A stretch of DNA of 40,623 nt from an uncultured Planctomycetia bacterium. GTDB taxonomy: Bacteria; Planctomycetota; Phycisphaerae; Phycisphaerales; SM1A02. Position numbers and translations under genes: made by a program. The stretch is taken from assembly GCA_937871505.1 (NCBI GenBank), contig CALMPF010000025.1, forward strand, positions 1 through 40,623, in the 5' to 3' direction. The first letter of the stretch is position 1, and every line of letters starts with the position of its first letter. Positions 8,235 through 15,918 of this stretch are shown piece by piece. Under the pieces are notes generated by a model. The model was given only the letters and a program-made list of their open reading frames with translations. It was not told the origin of the DNA and searched no databases.

Positions 8235-8409
8235 CGCGCCGGGGATTCGCCTGCCGAAGCCACCGTCAGGACCTCGGGCGGCGCGGAGCCCAGGATTGCC
8301 CCGGACCCGGGATCCCGCGCCGCTCCCACCCCGCTCCCCCTTGGGCTATCCCTTGAGGTCCCCCTTGGACTCCCGGTGCGGCTCCCCCCTTTCTGGGCCG
8401 CCGCGGCGA

Positions 8410-8480
8410 AGCCGCTTGACGGGTTTCACAGCGGCTACGCCGCTTGACGGGCTTCACAGCGGCTACGCCGCTTGACGGGT
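8410..8480. repeat. 28-bp tandem repeat spanning the DUF1444 stop codon
   Basis: Units at 8411-8438 and 8439-8466 differ at one base; a third, partial unit (8467-8480) lies inside the last codons of the DUF1444 gene. Each full unit holds an inverted repeat, GCCGC with GCGGC, separated by 15 nt. The stop codon (8463-8465) lies within the array. The array may act as a 3' structure or terminator on the minus strand. Confidence 0.65.
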
Positions 8481-9257
8481 CCCTGCGACGCCGTCCATCG
8501 TGACGAGGAAGAAGTCGTCCGTGATCGGGTAGGGCAGGCGCCTGAAGTCCTGCGCCACGCGGGCGCGGAGCCGGTCGACGAACTCCGGCGGATCGAAGGT
8601 GAAGGCGACGAACATGTCGCGCGCCGGAGTGGCGACGTAGAAGTCCCCCCTGAGCTCCCGGGCCAGCCGCCGGTGGAGCGGCTCGAGCAGGAGCCGCGCG
8701 GCGTCGTAGCCGTCGTGCCGCGACAGGATCGCCGCACGTCCCCCTTCGGCGCTCTCGACGATCTGCACCGGCAGATCGGGGGCGTAGCGCGCGAGGTTGG
8801 TGCGCGCGACCGCCTCGAGCTCCTCCAGTTCGAGCCCCCAGCGCACCATCTGCTCGGTCGTCAGGCTGACGGTCATCTGCGGAAGGTCGAGGACGAAGAC
8901 CACGACCGTCTCGTTGACGAATGGCACGTGGGCCACCTGGGCAGGGTCGAGGTGCTCGAAGATCGAGCAGGGCTGGATCCGGGGCATGATCCGCGGGCGG
9001 GCGAGCGCCAGCGGCATCGGCGCGCCGGCGAGGGCGTCGCCTTCGAGGAGGCGGGCGAGATAGGTTTCGACGATCTCCTCCGCGCGGCCGGGATCTGCGT
9101 TGACGAGCCGCAGCAGGTTGTCAAGGCCGAGGTGCCGGCCATCGACGACCAAGTGCATCGGCGCCGACAGCTCGGCGCGACGTTCGGGGTGGGAGCGTCG
9201 GAGCAGCTTCAGGACCGCTTCACCGAAGCCTTCGCGATCGATGGGAAAGCCGGGCAT
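8463..9257 (-). CDS. DUF1444 (YtpQ-like) family protein
   Basis: A 264-residue cytoplasmic protein. The layout matches DUF1444: an N-terminal segment with LDNLLRLVNADPGRAEEIVETYL, a long middle part with VPFVNETVVVFVLDLPQMTVSLT and a C-terminal LFVAFTFDP-like segment (MFVAFTFDPPEFVDRLR). The function of the family is unknown. The ATG at 9257 follows a 16-bp purine-rich tandem repeat; no clear -10 or ribosome binding site is visible. Its last codons overlap a 28-bp tandem repeat, so the C-terminal TRQAA may have been shaped by repeat expansion. Confidence 0.75.
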   Translation of the reverse strand: MPGFPIDREGFGEAVLKLLRRSHPERRAELSAPMHLVVDGRHLGLDNLLRLVNADPGRAEEIVETYLARLLEGDALAGAPMPLALARPRIMPRIQPCSIFEHLDPAQVAHVPFVNETVVVFVLDLPQMTVSLTTEQMVRWGLELEELEAVARTNLARYAPDLPVQIVESAEGGRAAILSRHDGYDAARLLLEPLHRRLARELRGDFYVATPARDMFVAFTFDPPEFVDRLRARVAQDFRRLPYPITDDFFLVTMDGVAGTRQAA

Positions 9258-9642
9258 GGCCGAAAGGGGAGCGGAGACGAGGAAGAGCGGAGACGAGGAA
9301 GAGCGGAGCGCAACGAGGGCAGAGCTTGAGATGGGAGCGGCGCGGGCCGGCGCAGACGAGGGGCGACGGAACGGCGCACTCGGTCCCCGCCGTGCGAGAG
9401 CCCGGCGCGGGCAGCCTGGGGCGCTATCCGCAGGTTCGGCGCCGTCGGTTCGCAGTGTTGGCGCGAAGAGCGCGGCTGGTCGGTTCGCGGCGACCGGAAA
9501 CGGCCGAGGCGGCGCGCCGGGCCCAGTCGATCGGAGAGCCGGCACACCGTCGCAGCGCGGCGCCGATCATCGCCGCCCGCCGCCCGGCTCGGCAGGGCCG
9601 CCGTGCGCCCCCCGGGGCCGACGCGCGACGGCGCCGCGTCGC
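9258..9642. other. Spacer between mcsB and the DUF1444 gene (385 bp)
   Basis: No gene is seen. Next to the DUF1444 start it contains a 16-bp tandem repeat with core GAGCGGAGACGAGGAA (9269-9284, 9285-9300, partial 9301-9308). The remainder is unremarkable GC-rich sequence, which presumably holds the DUF1444 promoter. Confidence 0.5.
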
Positions 9643-10749
9643 TCATGCGCGAGCGCAGCCGTCGAAAGCGCTTCTGGCGACCGACGCCCGCTGCTCGCGC
9701 AGCTCCTCAGCGCCGAGATCGCGCCCGGCGGCGGCGCAGAGATGACCGGGCTGGAGGCGCATGAAGAGCCCGTTGACCACCGCGAGATCGACATCGCGGA
9801 GCCTCCCCATCAGGATGCCCATGCGGACGCGGCTGAGGAGCTTCAGCGCCTCCTCGCCCCCGAGCAGCCGGGCGCTCCGCAGCACCGCGAGGGCGCGGTG
9901 GAGCCGGTCGTCGAGCGCCGCGGGGCTCTGGCGGACGAGCAGGCGCCGCGCCTGCCGCTCATATTCGACGAGGCGCGGGACGACGCTCGAGCGGAACTGC
10001 TCGATGAGGTCCTCCTCGCAGAATCCGAGCGTCACCTGGTTCGAGACCTGGAAGAAGTCTCCCGCGCCCTCCGTCCCCTCGCCGTCGAAGCCGCGGATGG
10101 CGAGATTGAGGTCGCGCGCCGCGCGGCGGACGCGCTCGATCTCGTTGGTGATCCGCAGCGCCGGCACGTGCACCATCACCGAGACGCGGATGCCGCAGCC
10201 GACGTTCGTCGGACAGGCGGTGAGATAGCCCCAGCGCCGATCGAACGCGTAGTCGACGCACGCCTCGATCGCGTCATCGATGGCATCGGCGCGGCGGTGC
10301 GCCTCCTCGAGCCGAAGCCCCGGGAGCATCGCCTGGAGGCGGATGTGGTCCTCCTCGTTGACCATCACGCTCGCCGAGTGCTCCGGCGTGAACGCCACCG
10401 CGCGCGGCGCATCGCCCTCGGCGAGCTGCCGCGAGATCAGCCTCCGCTCGACGAGGAGCTGCCGATCGCGCATCGGGGTGCGCTCGAGCTCGACCCAGGT
10501 CAGCCGGGATGCGACGTCGGCCGGCATCGCCACCCGGCGGAGCAGCGCGACGATCTCGCGCCGCTGCGCCTCCGAAGCCCGGCTGACGAAGGGGAACCCG
10601 GCGAGGTTCCGGGCCAGCCGCACCCGCGTCGAGGCGACGACATCGGCATCGGGCCCGTCGTCGGTGAGCCACGCGCCCCCCGCGCGGATCCCCGCGAGGC
10701 TTTCGCCCGGCATCCTGCCGGGTCCGGGTTCGGGCGCGTCTCCGCTCAC
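9643..10749 (-). CDS. mcsB: Protein arginine kinase McsB
   Basis: A 368-residue ATP:guanido phosphotransferase. In Bacillus, McsB phosphorylates arginines of misfolded proteins and targets them to ClpC-ClpP. Landmarks are ASTRVRLARNL (39-49), VNEEDHIRLQ, the active-site loop CPTNVGCGIRVSVMVH and FDGEGTEGAGDFFQVSNQVTLG, all of which match the phosphagen-kinase catalytic domain without its separate N-domain. The C-terminal EELREQRASVAR resembles the segment used in phospho-arginine recognition in Bacillus. The GTG at 10749 shares a 4-nt GTGA overlap with the mcsA stop, so the two are translationally coupled. Confidence 0.94.
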   Translation of the reverse strand: MSGDAPEPGPGRMPGESLAGIRAGGAWLTDDGPDADVVASTRVRLARNLAGFPFVSRASEAQRREIVALLRRVAMPADVASRLTWVELERTPMRDRQLLVERRLISRQLAEGDAPRAVAFTPEHSASVMVNEEDHIRLQAMLPGLRLEEAHRRADAIDDAIEACVDYAFDRRWGYLTACPTNVGCGIRVSVMVHVPALRITNEIERVRRAARDLNLAIRGFDGEGTEGAGDFFQVSNQVTLGFCEEDLIEQFRSSVVPRLVEYERQARRLLVRQSPAALDDRLHRALAVLRSARLLGGEEALKLLSRVRMGILMGRLRDVDLAVVNGLFMRLQPGHLCAAAGRDLGAEELREQRASVARSAFDGCARA

Positions 10750-11333
10750 GTCTGGCTCCCCGCGCCTCCGTCGACGGCGCCGCTCCGCGAGAGCCCGGCG
10801 GGCGGCGGCAGCGCGAGGATCCGGTCGCGCAGCTTCGCGGCGCGCTCGTACTGCTCGGCCGCGACCGCCTGCTCGAGCTCGCGCATCAGCCGCTGCCGGA
10901 TCGCCACGAGATCGACGCGAGCGCCGCCGCGCCGCGGGGCCTTTCCCACGTGGTGGATGCCCCCCGCCTGGGCCCGCTCGATGATCTGCCCGAGCGTCGC
11001 ACCGAACTGCTCGTAGCACTGAGGGCAGCCGAGCACGCCCCCCTGGCGGAGCTGATGGAAGGCGAGCCCGCAGTGCCGGCAGACCATCCCCGTACGTCCG
11101 ATGCTGCGCTCGCGCGGCGCGGCGGTCTCGCAGGCTTCGCTCTCAGGGCACTCGGCCTCGGAGCGCTCCGTCGCGAGCGCCCCGGCGAGCGATGCGAGGT
11201 CGCTCGCGGAGGCCTCGGAGAGCTTGCCCGCTTCGCGAGCATGCTCGATGCAGAGGTGGACCTCGCTCACCGCGCCGTTGCGGATGTGGACTTCGTGGAC
11301 GACCGCAGGCTTCTCGCAGTGGTCGCAGTTCAC
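10746..11333 (-). CDS. mcsA: McsA-like zinc protein with UVR domain
   Basis: A 195-residue activator of McsB. The N-terminal zinc site uses C3 and C6 with a second pair formed around LCIEHA. A second site is VCRHC followed by LGCPQCYEQF. The C-terminal UvrB/UvrC-type motif is visible in VDLVAIRQRLMRELEQAV and AEQYERAAKLRDRI. In Firmicutes the gene sits in ctsR-mcsA-mcsB-clpC; here only mcsA-mcsB are present. A longer linker (about residues 45-80) than in Bacillus is seen. The start is GTG at 11333 with TAGACT 6 nt upstream. Confidence 0.92.
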   Translation of the reverse strand: MNCDHCEKPAVVHEVHIRNGAVSEVHLCIEHAREAGKLSEASASDLASLAGALATERSEAECPESEACETAAPRERSIGRTGMVCRHCGLAFHQLRQGGVLGCPQCYEQFGATLGQIIERAQAGGIHHVGKAPRRGGARVDLVAIRQRLMRELEQAVAAEQYERAAKLRDRILALPPPAGLSRSGAVDGGAGSQT

Positions 11334-11345
11334 GCGCGGAGTCTA
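11334..11345 (-). promoter_or_regulatory. Leaderless-type -10 box for mcsA
   Basis: On the minus strand TAGACT (plus 11340-11345) is 6 nt before the GTG at 11333. It would drive the mcsA-mcsB pair. Confidence 0.5.
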
Positions 11346-11453
11346 CGTCATCCTCGATCGCCGCGGCCGGATCGGACTTGACGACCGGTCCCGGGCACTC
11401 CGGCGCCGGGTGGCTTCGAGCGGCCGCAGCGGGGACCGACGTGCGCCGGAGCG

Positions 11454-12428
11454 CTACGAGCGCGGTGCAGCGCGCACGGCCGCGGCCGCTTCGGCGAGGC
11501 GATCGAGGCCGGGCGCCACCGGCGAAGCCGACGAGCACGCGGACCGGATCGCGGCCAGCGACCGCAGCAGCGCCGGCACCTCGTGCAGCGGGAGCGCCGT
11601 CGCGGAGTCGCTGAGCGACCGGGCGGGTTCGGGATGGCATTCAAGGAAGATCGCATCGACGCCCGCGGCGACCGCGGCGCGCGCGAGCAGCGCCGCCCGG
11701 TCGGGCCGCCCGGCCGTCGCCGTCCCCCCGGCGCCGGGGAGCTGCGTGGAGTGCGTCACGTCGAAGCAGACCGGGCTGCCGAGCGACATCAAGTCTCCGA
11801 GGCCGATGAAGTCGGTCACCAGCCGGTGGTACCCGAAGAAGGTCCCCCGCTCGGTCAGGATGACGCCCCGCGCGCCGGCCTCGCGCAGCTTCTGGACGAC
11901 GTTGGCCATCTCCGCCGGGGCCATGAACTGTCCCTTCTTCACGTTGACCGGCCGCCCCGTCGCCCCGGCAGCGACAAGCAGGTCGGTCTGCCGGCAGAGA
12001 AACGCCGGGATCTGAAGCAGGTCGACGACGGCCGCGGCGGGCGCGGCCTGCGCAGGCTCGTGGATGTCGGTGGTGACGGGCACGCCGAGGCGCTCCCTGA
12101 GCCGGGCGATCTCGGCCAGTCCCGCCTCCATGCCCGGGCCGCGCGGCGAGTGGATGCTCGTGCGATTGGCCTTGTCGAAGCTCGCCTTGAAGACATACGG
12201 AAGCTCGAGCGCGGCGCAGCAGTCGCGGAGCGTCGTGCCGATCCGCTCGTTGATCTGAGGGGTCTCGAGGACGCACGGTCCGCCGATCACCAGCAGCGGA
12301 AGCCCCGGACCGACCCAGCGCGGCCCGCGCTGGTCAGGACCGAGGCGATCCTGCCCGATCGGGATGGGCGCCGCCCGCGTCGAGACCGTGGCCGGCTCCT
12401 GCGGCGCTCCCGTGCCGGAACCGCTCAT
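11454..12428 (-). CDS. kdsA: 3-deoxy-8-phosphooctulonate synthase
   Basis: A 324-residue enzyme that joins arabinose-5-phosphate and phosphoenolpyruvate to make KDO-8-phosphate for lipopolysaccharide. Motifs in order are LLVIGGPCVLE, YVFKASFDKANRTS, GPGMEAGL, VTTDIHEP, LLQIPAFLCRQTDLL, VNVKKGQF, VCFDVTHSTQLPG and FLECHPEP. The Cys in GGPCVLE corresponds to the metal-ligand Cys of metal-dependent KDO8P synthases (Aquifex type) rather than the Asn of the E. coli type. An N-terminal extension of about 40 residues, rich in Pro and Gly, precedes the barrel. The ATG overlaps the phhB stop by 4 nt (ATGA). Confidence 0.95.
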   Translation of the reverse strand: MSGSGTGAPQEPATVSTRAAPIPIGQDRLGPDQRGPRWVGPGLPLLVIGGPCVLETPQINERIGTTLRDCCAALELPYVFKASFDKANRTSIHSPRGPGMEAGLAEIARLRERLGVPVTTDIHEPAQAAPAAAVVDLLQIPAFLCRQTDLLVAAGATGRPVNVKKGQFMAPAEMANVVQKLREAGARGVILTERGTFFGYHRLVTDFIGLGDLMSLGSPVCFDVTHSTQLPGAGGTATAGRPDRAALLARAAVAAGVDAIFLECHPEPARSLSDSATALPLHEVPALLRSLAAIRSACSSASPVAPGLDRLAEAAAAVRAAPRS

Positions 12429-12727
12429 GCGCCGGGTGCCATCTGCTCGGCGACCGCGTCGATCGCCGCGGCGAGCGCGAAGTCCTTCTCGGTGATCCCG
12501 CCCGCATCGTGGGTCGAAAGGGTGAGCGTCACCTTGTCGTAGCGGACGAGAATGTCCGGATGGTGCTGCTGCTCCTCCGCAATCGTCGCGATCCGGTTGA
12601 CGAAGGCCATCGCGTGGACGAAGCTCGCGAAGCCTGCGGTGCGCTGGAGCGCATCGCCGCTCTGCGTCCAGTGGTCGAGTGCGGCGAGGCGCTCGGCGAT
12701 CGCGTCGGACGAAAGGCGTTCGTTCAT
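12425..12727 (-). CDS. phhB: Pterin-4a-carbinolamine dehydratase
   Basis: A 100-residue protein, normal for the family. The motif EEQQHHPDILVRYDKVTLTL contains the two active-site histidines, followed by STHDAGGITEKDFALAAAID. The enzyme dehydrates 4a-hydroxytetrahydropterin during cofactor recycling. No aromatic amino acid hydroxylase lies in the window, so its partner is unknown. It precedes kdsA with a 4-nt overlap and shares the extended -10 promoter at 12800-12808. Confidence 0.92.
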   Translation of the reverse strand: MNERLSSDAIAERLAALDHWTQSGDALQRTAGFASFVHAMAFVNRIATIAEEQQHHPDILVRYDKVTLTLSTHDAGGITEKDFALAAAIDAVAEQMAPGA

Positions 12728-13047
12728 CGTGGAGATTCCGCGGGGACTCCGGGCGCGCCGGCGGGGGGTCCGGGCGCGTTCCGAGGGCGAAGAACTGCCA
12801 CTATAACAATGGAGCGCTCCGCGCTGCGTCGCGACCTCCGAGGCGCGGCCGGAGCGGACACCGCGGCGCGGCCAGCGCACGCGCGCGGTCGCGGCGAGGC
12901 GAGCGCCCTCGTCCGAAGAGCGCGGCTCCTGCGTCGCACGCCGCGCCCGCGCCCGAACGCGACCCCGCACCACGTCCTCTCCGCGCCCACGTGCCCGAGC
13001 CTGCAATCCGCTCCGCCCCTCCTCCCGGCCGCCCAGCAGCGCCGCGC
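12728..13047. other. Divergent intergenic region phhB/gluQ (320 bp)
   Basis: Holds the overlapping divergent -10 elements at 12800-12808. The rest is GC-rich with no gene-like signal, although the gluQ frame is open through part of it and an alternative GTG start lies at 12991. Confidence 0.5.
12800..12808. promoter_or_regulatory. Overlapping divergent -10 elements
   Basis: On the minus strand TGTTATAGT matches an extended -10 (TGn plus TATAGT), with a start expected near 12792, about 65 nt before phhB. On the plus strand TATAAC at 12802-12807 can serve gluQ. This is one of the few AT-rich spots in the window. No clear -35 is seen on either side. Confidence 0.5.
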
Positions 13048-14121
13048 GTGTCGCGCCTTGCGCCGTCGCCGACCGGCGACCTGCACCTGGGAAACCTGCG
13101 GACCTTCGCCCTCAACTGGGCGCTGGCGCGATCGCTGGGCTGGACGCTCCGGCTGCGCCTCGAGGATCTCGACGCCCCGCGCGTCAAGCCCGGGGCGATC
13201 GAGGCGACGGTCGACCTGCTGCGCTGGATCGGCTTCGAACACGATGGGCCGGCGCTGCGCCAGTCCTCCGATCTCGCCCCCTACCGCGCCGCGATGGAGC
13301 GGCTCGCGGCGATGGGACTGGTCTACTCCTGCGGCCTGAGCAGGGCGGCGCTGAGGCGGGCGCTCTCCGCCCCGCACGTCGGCGAGCGCGAACACCGCTG
13401 CCCGGCGTCGATGCGTCCGACGGAGCGCAGCCGCTGGCGCTTCGCGGCGGGGGACGTGAACCACCGTTTCGCCACCCCGCCGGGATCGATCGAGATCGTC
13501 GATGCGATCGCCGGAGCGCATCGCTTCGATCCCGCGGAGGAGGTCGGCGACTTCGTGCTCTGGACGCGCTGCGATCTCCCGAGCTATCAGCTTGCCGTCG
13601 TCGTCGACGACGCTCGGCAGGGCGTGACCGACGTGGTTCGCGGCGACGACCTGCTCCCGTCGGCGGCGCGGCAGGCCCTGCTCTACCGGGCCCTCGGAGC
13701 GCCGATTCCGCGATGGTGGCACGTTCCGCTCGTGCTCGGATCCGACGGCGCGCGGCTCGCCAAGCGCGCGGACAGCCGCTCGGCGTGGTCGTACCGCCGC
13801 GAGGGCGTCGCGCCGGAGCGGCTTGTCGGTCTCCTGGCGCGCTGGCTCGGGGTCGTTGCGGAGCGCGCTCCGCTCTCCAGCGGCGAGTTCCTCGCCGCCT
13901 TCGCGAGCCGCGCCGATCCTGACGCCGCGGGGGCTACGCTCGACGGACTCGGACTTCGGCCGGTCGTTTTCGACGAGGAGGATCATCGATGGCTGCTCGG
14001 ACAACCGCTCGCGCTCGCGCTTCCGGCACGCATCCCTGCGGGAGCGGGGTGCGCCGCGCCCCCTGCGGCGCCGCCGACCTCGGAGCAGCGCGCCGCGCAC
14101 CGCGCAGGGCCCGCGGGATGA
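13048..14121 (+). CDS. gluQ: Glutamyl-Q tRNA(Asp) synthetase-like protein
   Basis: About 357 residues related to the catalytic domain of glutamyl-tRNA synthetase. RLAPSPTGDLHLGN gives the HIGH signature, RLEDLDAPRVKPGA follows, and GARLAKRADS takes the place of KMSKS. There is no anticodon-binding domain, as in GluQ-RS, which attaches glutamate to queuosine of tRNA(Asp). The zinc ligands normally found in this family appear reduced. The C-terminus is longer than usual and Ala/Pro-rich at its end. GTG at 13048 puts the family motif at the N-terminus; GTG at 12991 would add 19 residues. The stop overlaps the DUF192 gene by 4 nt. Confidence 0.88.
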   Translation: MSRLAPSPTGDLHLGNLRTFALNWALARSLGWTLRLRLEDLDAPRVKPGAIEATVDLLRWIGFEHDGPALRQSSDLAPYRAAMERLAAMGLVYSCGLSRAALRRALSAPHVGEREHRCPASMRPTERSRWRFAAGDVNHRFATPPGSIEIVDAIAGAHRFDPAEEVGDFVLWTRCDLPSYQLAVVVDDARQGVTDVVRGDDLLPSAARQALLYRALGAPIPRWWHVPLVLGSDGARLAKRADSRSAWSYRREGVAPERLVGLLARWLGVVAERAPLSSGEFLAAFASRADPDAAGATLDGLGLRPVVFDEEDHRWLLGQPLALALPARIPAGAGCAAPPAAPPTSEQRAAHRAGPAG

Positions 14122-14723
14122 TCGCGGTCGCCGGCGCCCTCCTCGCGGCGCTCGGCTGCGGTTGCGCCCCCGGCGACGCCGAGGGGAGCGGGAGTTCAGC
14201 GGGCGGCCAGAGGGCAGGATCGGGCGACGGCGGCGCCGCCTCGGCGGCGAAGCGGAGCGATCCATCAGCGAAGACTGCCGCACGTCCGGCGGGACCGAAG
14301 GTCGAGACCGAGAAGTTCTCGCTCGCAGGCCGGACGTTCATGCTCGAGGTCGCGCGCACCGACGGATCGCGGGCCAAGGGCCTCGGCGGGCGCGAGTCGA
14401 TTCCCGAGGACGGCGGGATGATCTTCATCTTCCCCCGAGCTGCGCTGCAGAGCTTCTGGATGTACGAAACGCTGATCGATCTCGACATCGTCTTCGTCGA
14501 TCCGCGCGGCTTCGTCACGGCGATCCACACCATGCCCGCGGAAGCGCCGCGCGGCGCGCAGGAGCCGCGCTCCGTCTACGAGGCGCGGCTGCGGCGCTAC
14601 TCCAGCAACTCCCCCGCCCAGTTCGCGCTGGAGTTCCGGGCCGGGACGGCGAAGGAACTCGGTCTCGCAGTCGATCAGAAGCTCCCGGGCGACTGGGCCC
14701 GGCTGCGCACGCTTGCGCGCTGA
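14118..14723 (+). CDS. DUF192 family lipoprotein
   Basis: A 201-residue protein. The signal IAVAGALLAALGC ends in a lipobox with C14 as likely lipid anchor, followed by a Gly/Ser/Ala linker. The DUF192 domain spans roughly residues 60-195 with FMLEVARTDGSRAKGLGGRE, GGMIFIFPR, FWMYETLIDLDIVFVD and GFVTAIHTM. The fold is known structurally in archaeal and bacterial members but its role is unproven. The ATG overlaps the gluQ stop (ATGA), so it is co-expressed. Confidence 0.87.
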   Translation: MIAVAGALLAALGCGCAPGDAEGSGSSAGGQRAGSGDGGAASAAKRSDPSAKTAARPAGPKVETEKFSLAGRTFMLEVARTDGSRAKGLGGRESIPEDGGMIFIFPRAALQSFWMYETLIDLDIVFVDPRGFVTAIHTMPAEAPRGAQEPRSVYEARLRRYSSNSPAQFALEFRAGTAKELGLAVDQKLPGDWARLRTLAR

Positions 14724-14789
14724 CGCAGCGGAGCGCGCGCGCTTCGGCACCCTGTCGCACCTCGGGCAGACGCACGCAAAGCGGCGCTC

Positions 14790-15065
14790 TCACCCGTGCG
14801 CGATCGTCACCCACGCCATGAGCGCGACGACCACCGCGGCGGGCAGGCCACCGACGATCGCCGCCGCCAGCGGCTGACCGGCGCGCAGGAAGATGATGGC
14901 GCCCGCGACCGCTGCGATCCCGCCGATGATCGTCGCGATCGCCCACAGGCGAATCGACGCCGCCTGGGCGGCCGAGCTGTTCGGCGCTCCGGCGACGCAG
15001 AGGATGAGCAGCGAGAGCGTGCCGAGCACACCGCACGCGGTCGAGAGGATGGCGAGGAGGTTCAT
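14790..15065 (-). CDS. Small membrane protein, unknown
   Basis: A 91-residue protein with three hydrophobic helices: LLAILSTACGVLGTLSLLIL, LWAIATIIGGIAAVAGAIIF and AAAIVGGLPAAVVVALMAWV. No family is recognised. The hydrophobic pattern is too regular for chance antisense, and the gene sits in an otherwise empty gap. The start is the ATG at 15065. Confidence 0.65.
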   Translation of the reverse strand: MNLLAILSTACGVLGTLSLLILCVAGAPNSSAAQAASIRLWAIATIIGGIAAVAGAIIFLRAGQPLAAAIVGGLPAAVVVALMAWVTIAHG

Positions 15066-15219
15066 TTCGAGGAACGGCCTTCGGCAGGTGGGAAGCGTGG
15101 CTGGCGCAGAGGGAGGCGGCGGGGATCCGGGGAGCCTCCAGAGAGGTGAAACGACGCTTGGCGCCGAGAGGCGCAGCCGGCGACGTGGAATCTCGCCTCG
15201 GAGCCGGCGCGCGGGCTGG

Positions 15220-15231
15220 TAGAGTGCGTCC
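15220..15231 (+). promoter_or_regulatory. Leaderless-type -10 box for the FkbM gene
   Basis: TAGAGT at 15220-15225 is 6 nt before the ATG at 15232. Confidence 0.5.
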
Positions 15232-15918
15232 ATGTTCGATCGGGTCCGTGAGTTTCTTCGGTACCACGTCGAGTCTCCGATCCTCGGGTGGCTGGTGCGC
15301 CGGGATCCGGGGATGCCCGATGTCGAGCGGGTGGCGATCTGGCCGTTGCCCGGCGGGGCGATCCGCTCAGGCGACATCGTCTATTCCGGCGGCGTCGGCG
15401 AGGACCTGCTCCTCGAACGCGCCGTGGCGGATCGCTTCGAGGCGAACGTCTGGGCATTCGACCCGACACCGAGGTCGATCGCGTACGTGGAGCGGACCGG
15501 ATTCGTCGGCCCGCGCCGGGGCTTCCTGCCCGTCGGCCTCTGGAACGCCGACACCACGCTGCGATTCCACGCGCCGACTGACCCCGGCCACGTCTCGCAC
15601 TCCGTGATGTCGGAGCTGGGCGGGGCGACCCACTTCGATGCGCCGTGCCGCAGCATCCCCTCCGTGATGAGGGAGCTCGGGCACGACCGCATCGACGTGC
15701 TCAAGCTCAACATCGAAGGGGCGGAGCACGTGGTGCTCGAGGCGATGCTCGAGGCGGGGATCCAGCCGCGGGTGCTGCTCATCTCGTGGGAAGGCGATCG
15801 CGCGCTCGCGAAGGCCCGCGCCTGGACGGCGCGCCTTCGCGGGCTGGGGTACGGAGTCGCGGGGCGGTTCGGCTGGGCGATCGCCTACGTCAAGGCGTCC
15901 GCGCTGCACGCCCCATGA
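15232..15918 (+). CDS. FkbM-family methyltransferase
   Basis: A 228-residue SAM-dependent methyltransferase. The SAM-binding part is around VYSGGVGEDLLLERAVADRF and VWAFDPTPRS; the FkbM signature is IDVLKLNIEGAEHVVLEAML near residues 155-175. The substrate cannot be read. FkbM-like enzymes often methylate sugars or small molecules. Its stop overlaps the start of the zinc-ribbon gene (ATGA), implying a shared transcript. Confidence 0.88.
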   Translation: MFDRVREFLRYHVESPILGWLVRRDPGMPDVERVAIWPLPGGAIRSGDIVYSGGVGEDLLLERAVADRFEANVWAFDPTPRSIAYVERTGFVGPRRGFLPVGLWNADTTLRFHAPTDPGHVSHSVMSELGGATHFDAPCRSIPSVMRELGHDRIDVLKLNIEGAEHVVLEAMLEAGIQPRVLLISWEGDRALAKARAWTARLRGLGYGVAGRFGWAIAYVKASALHAP

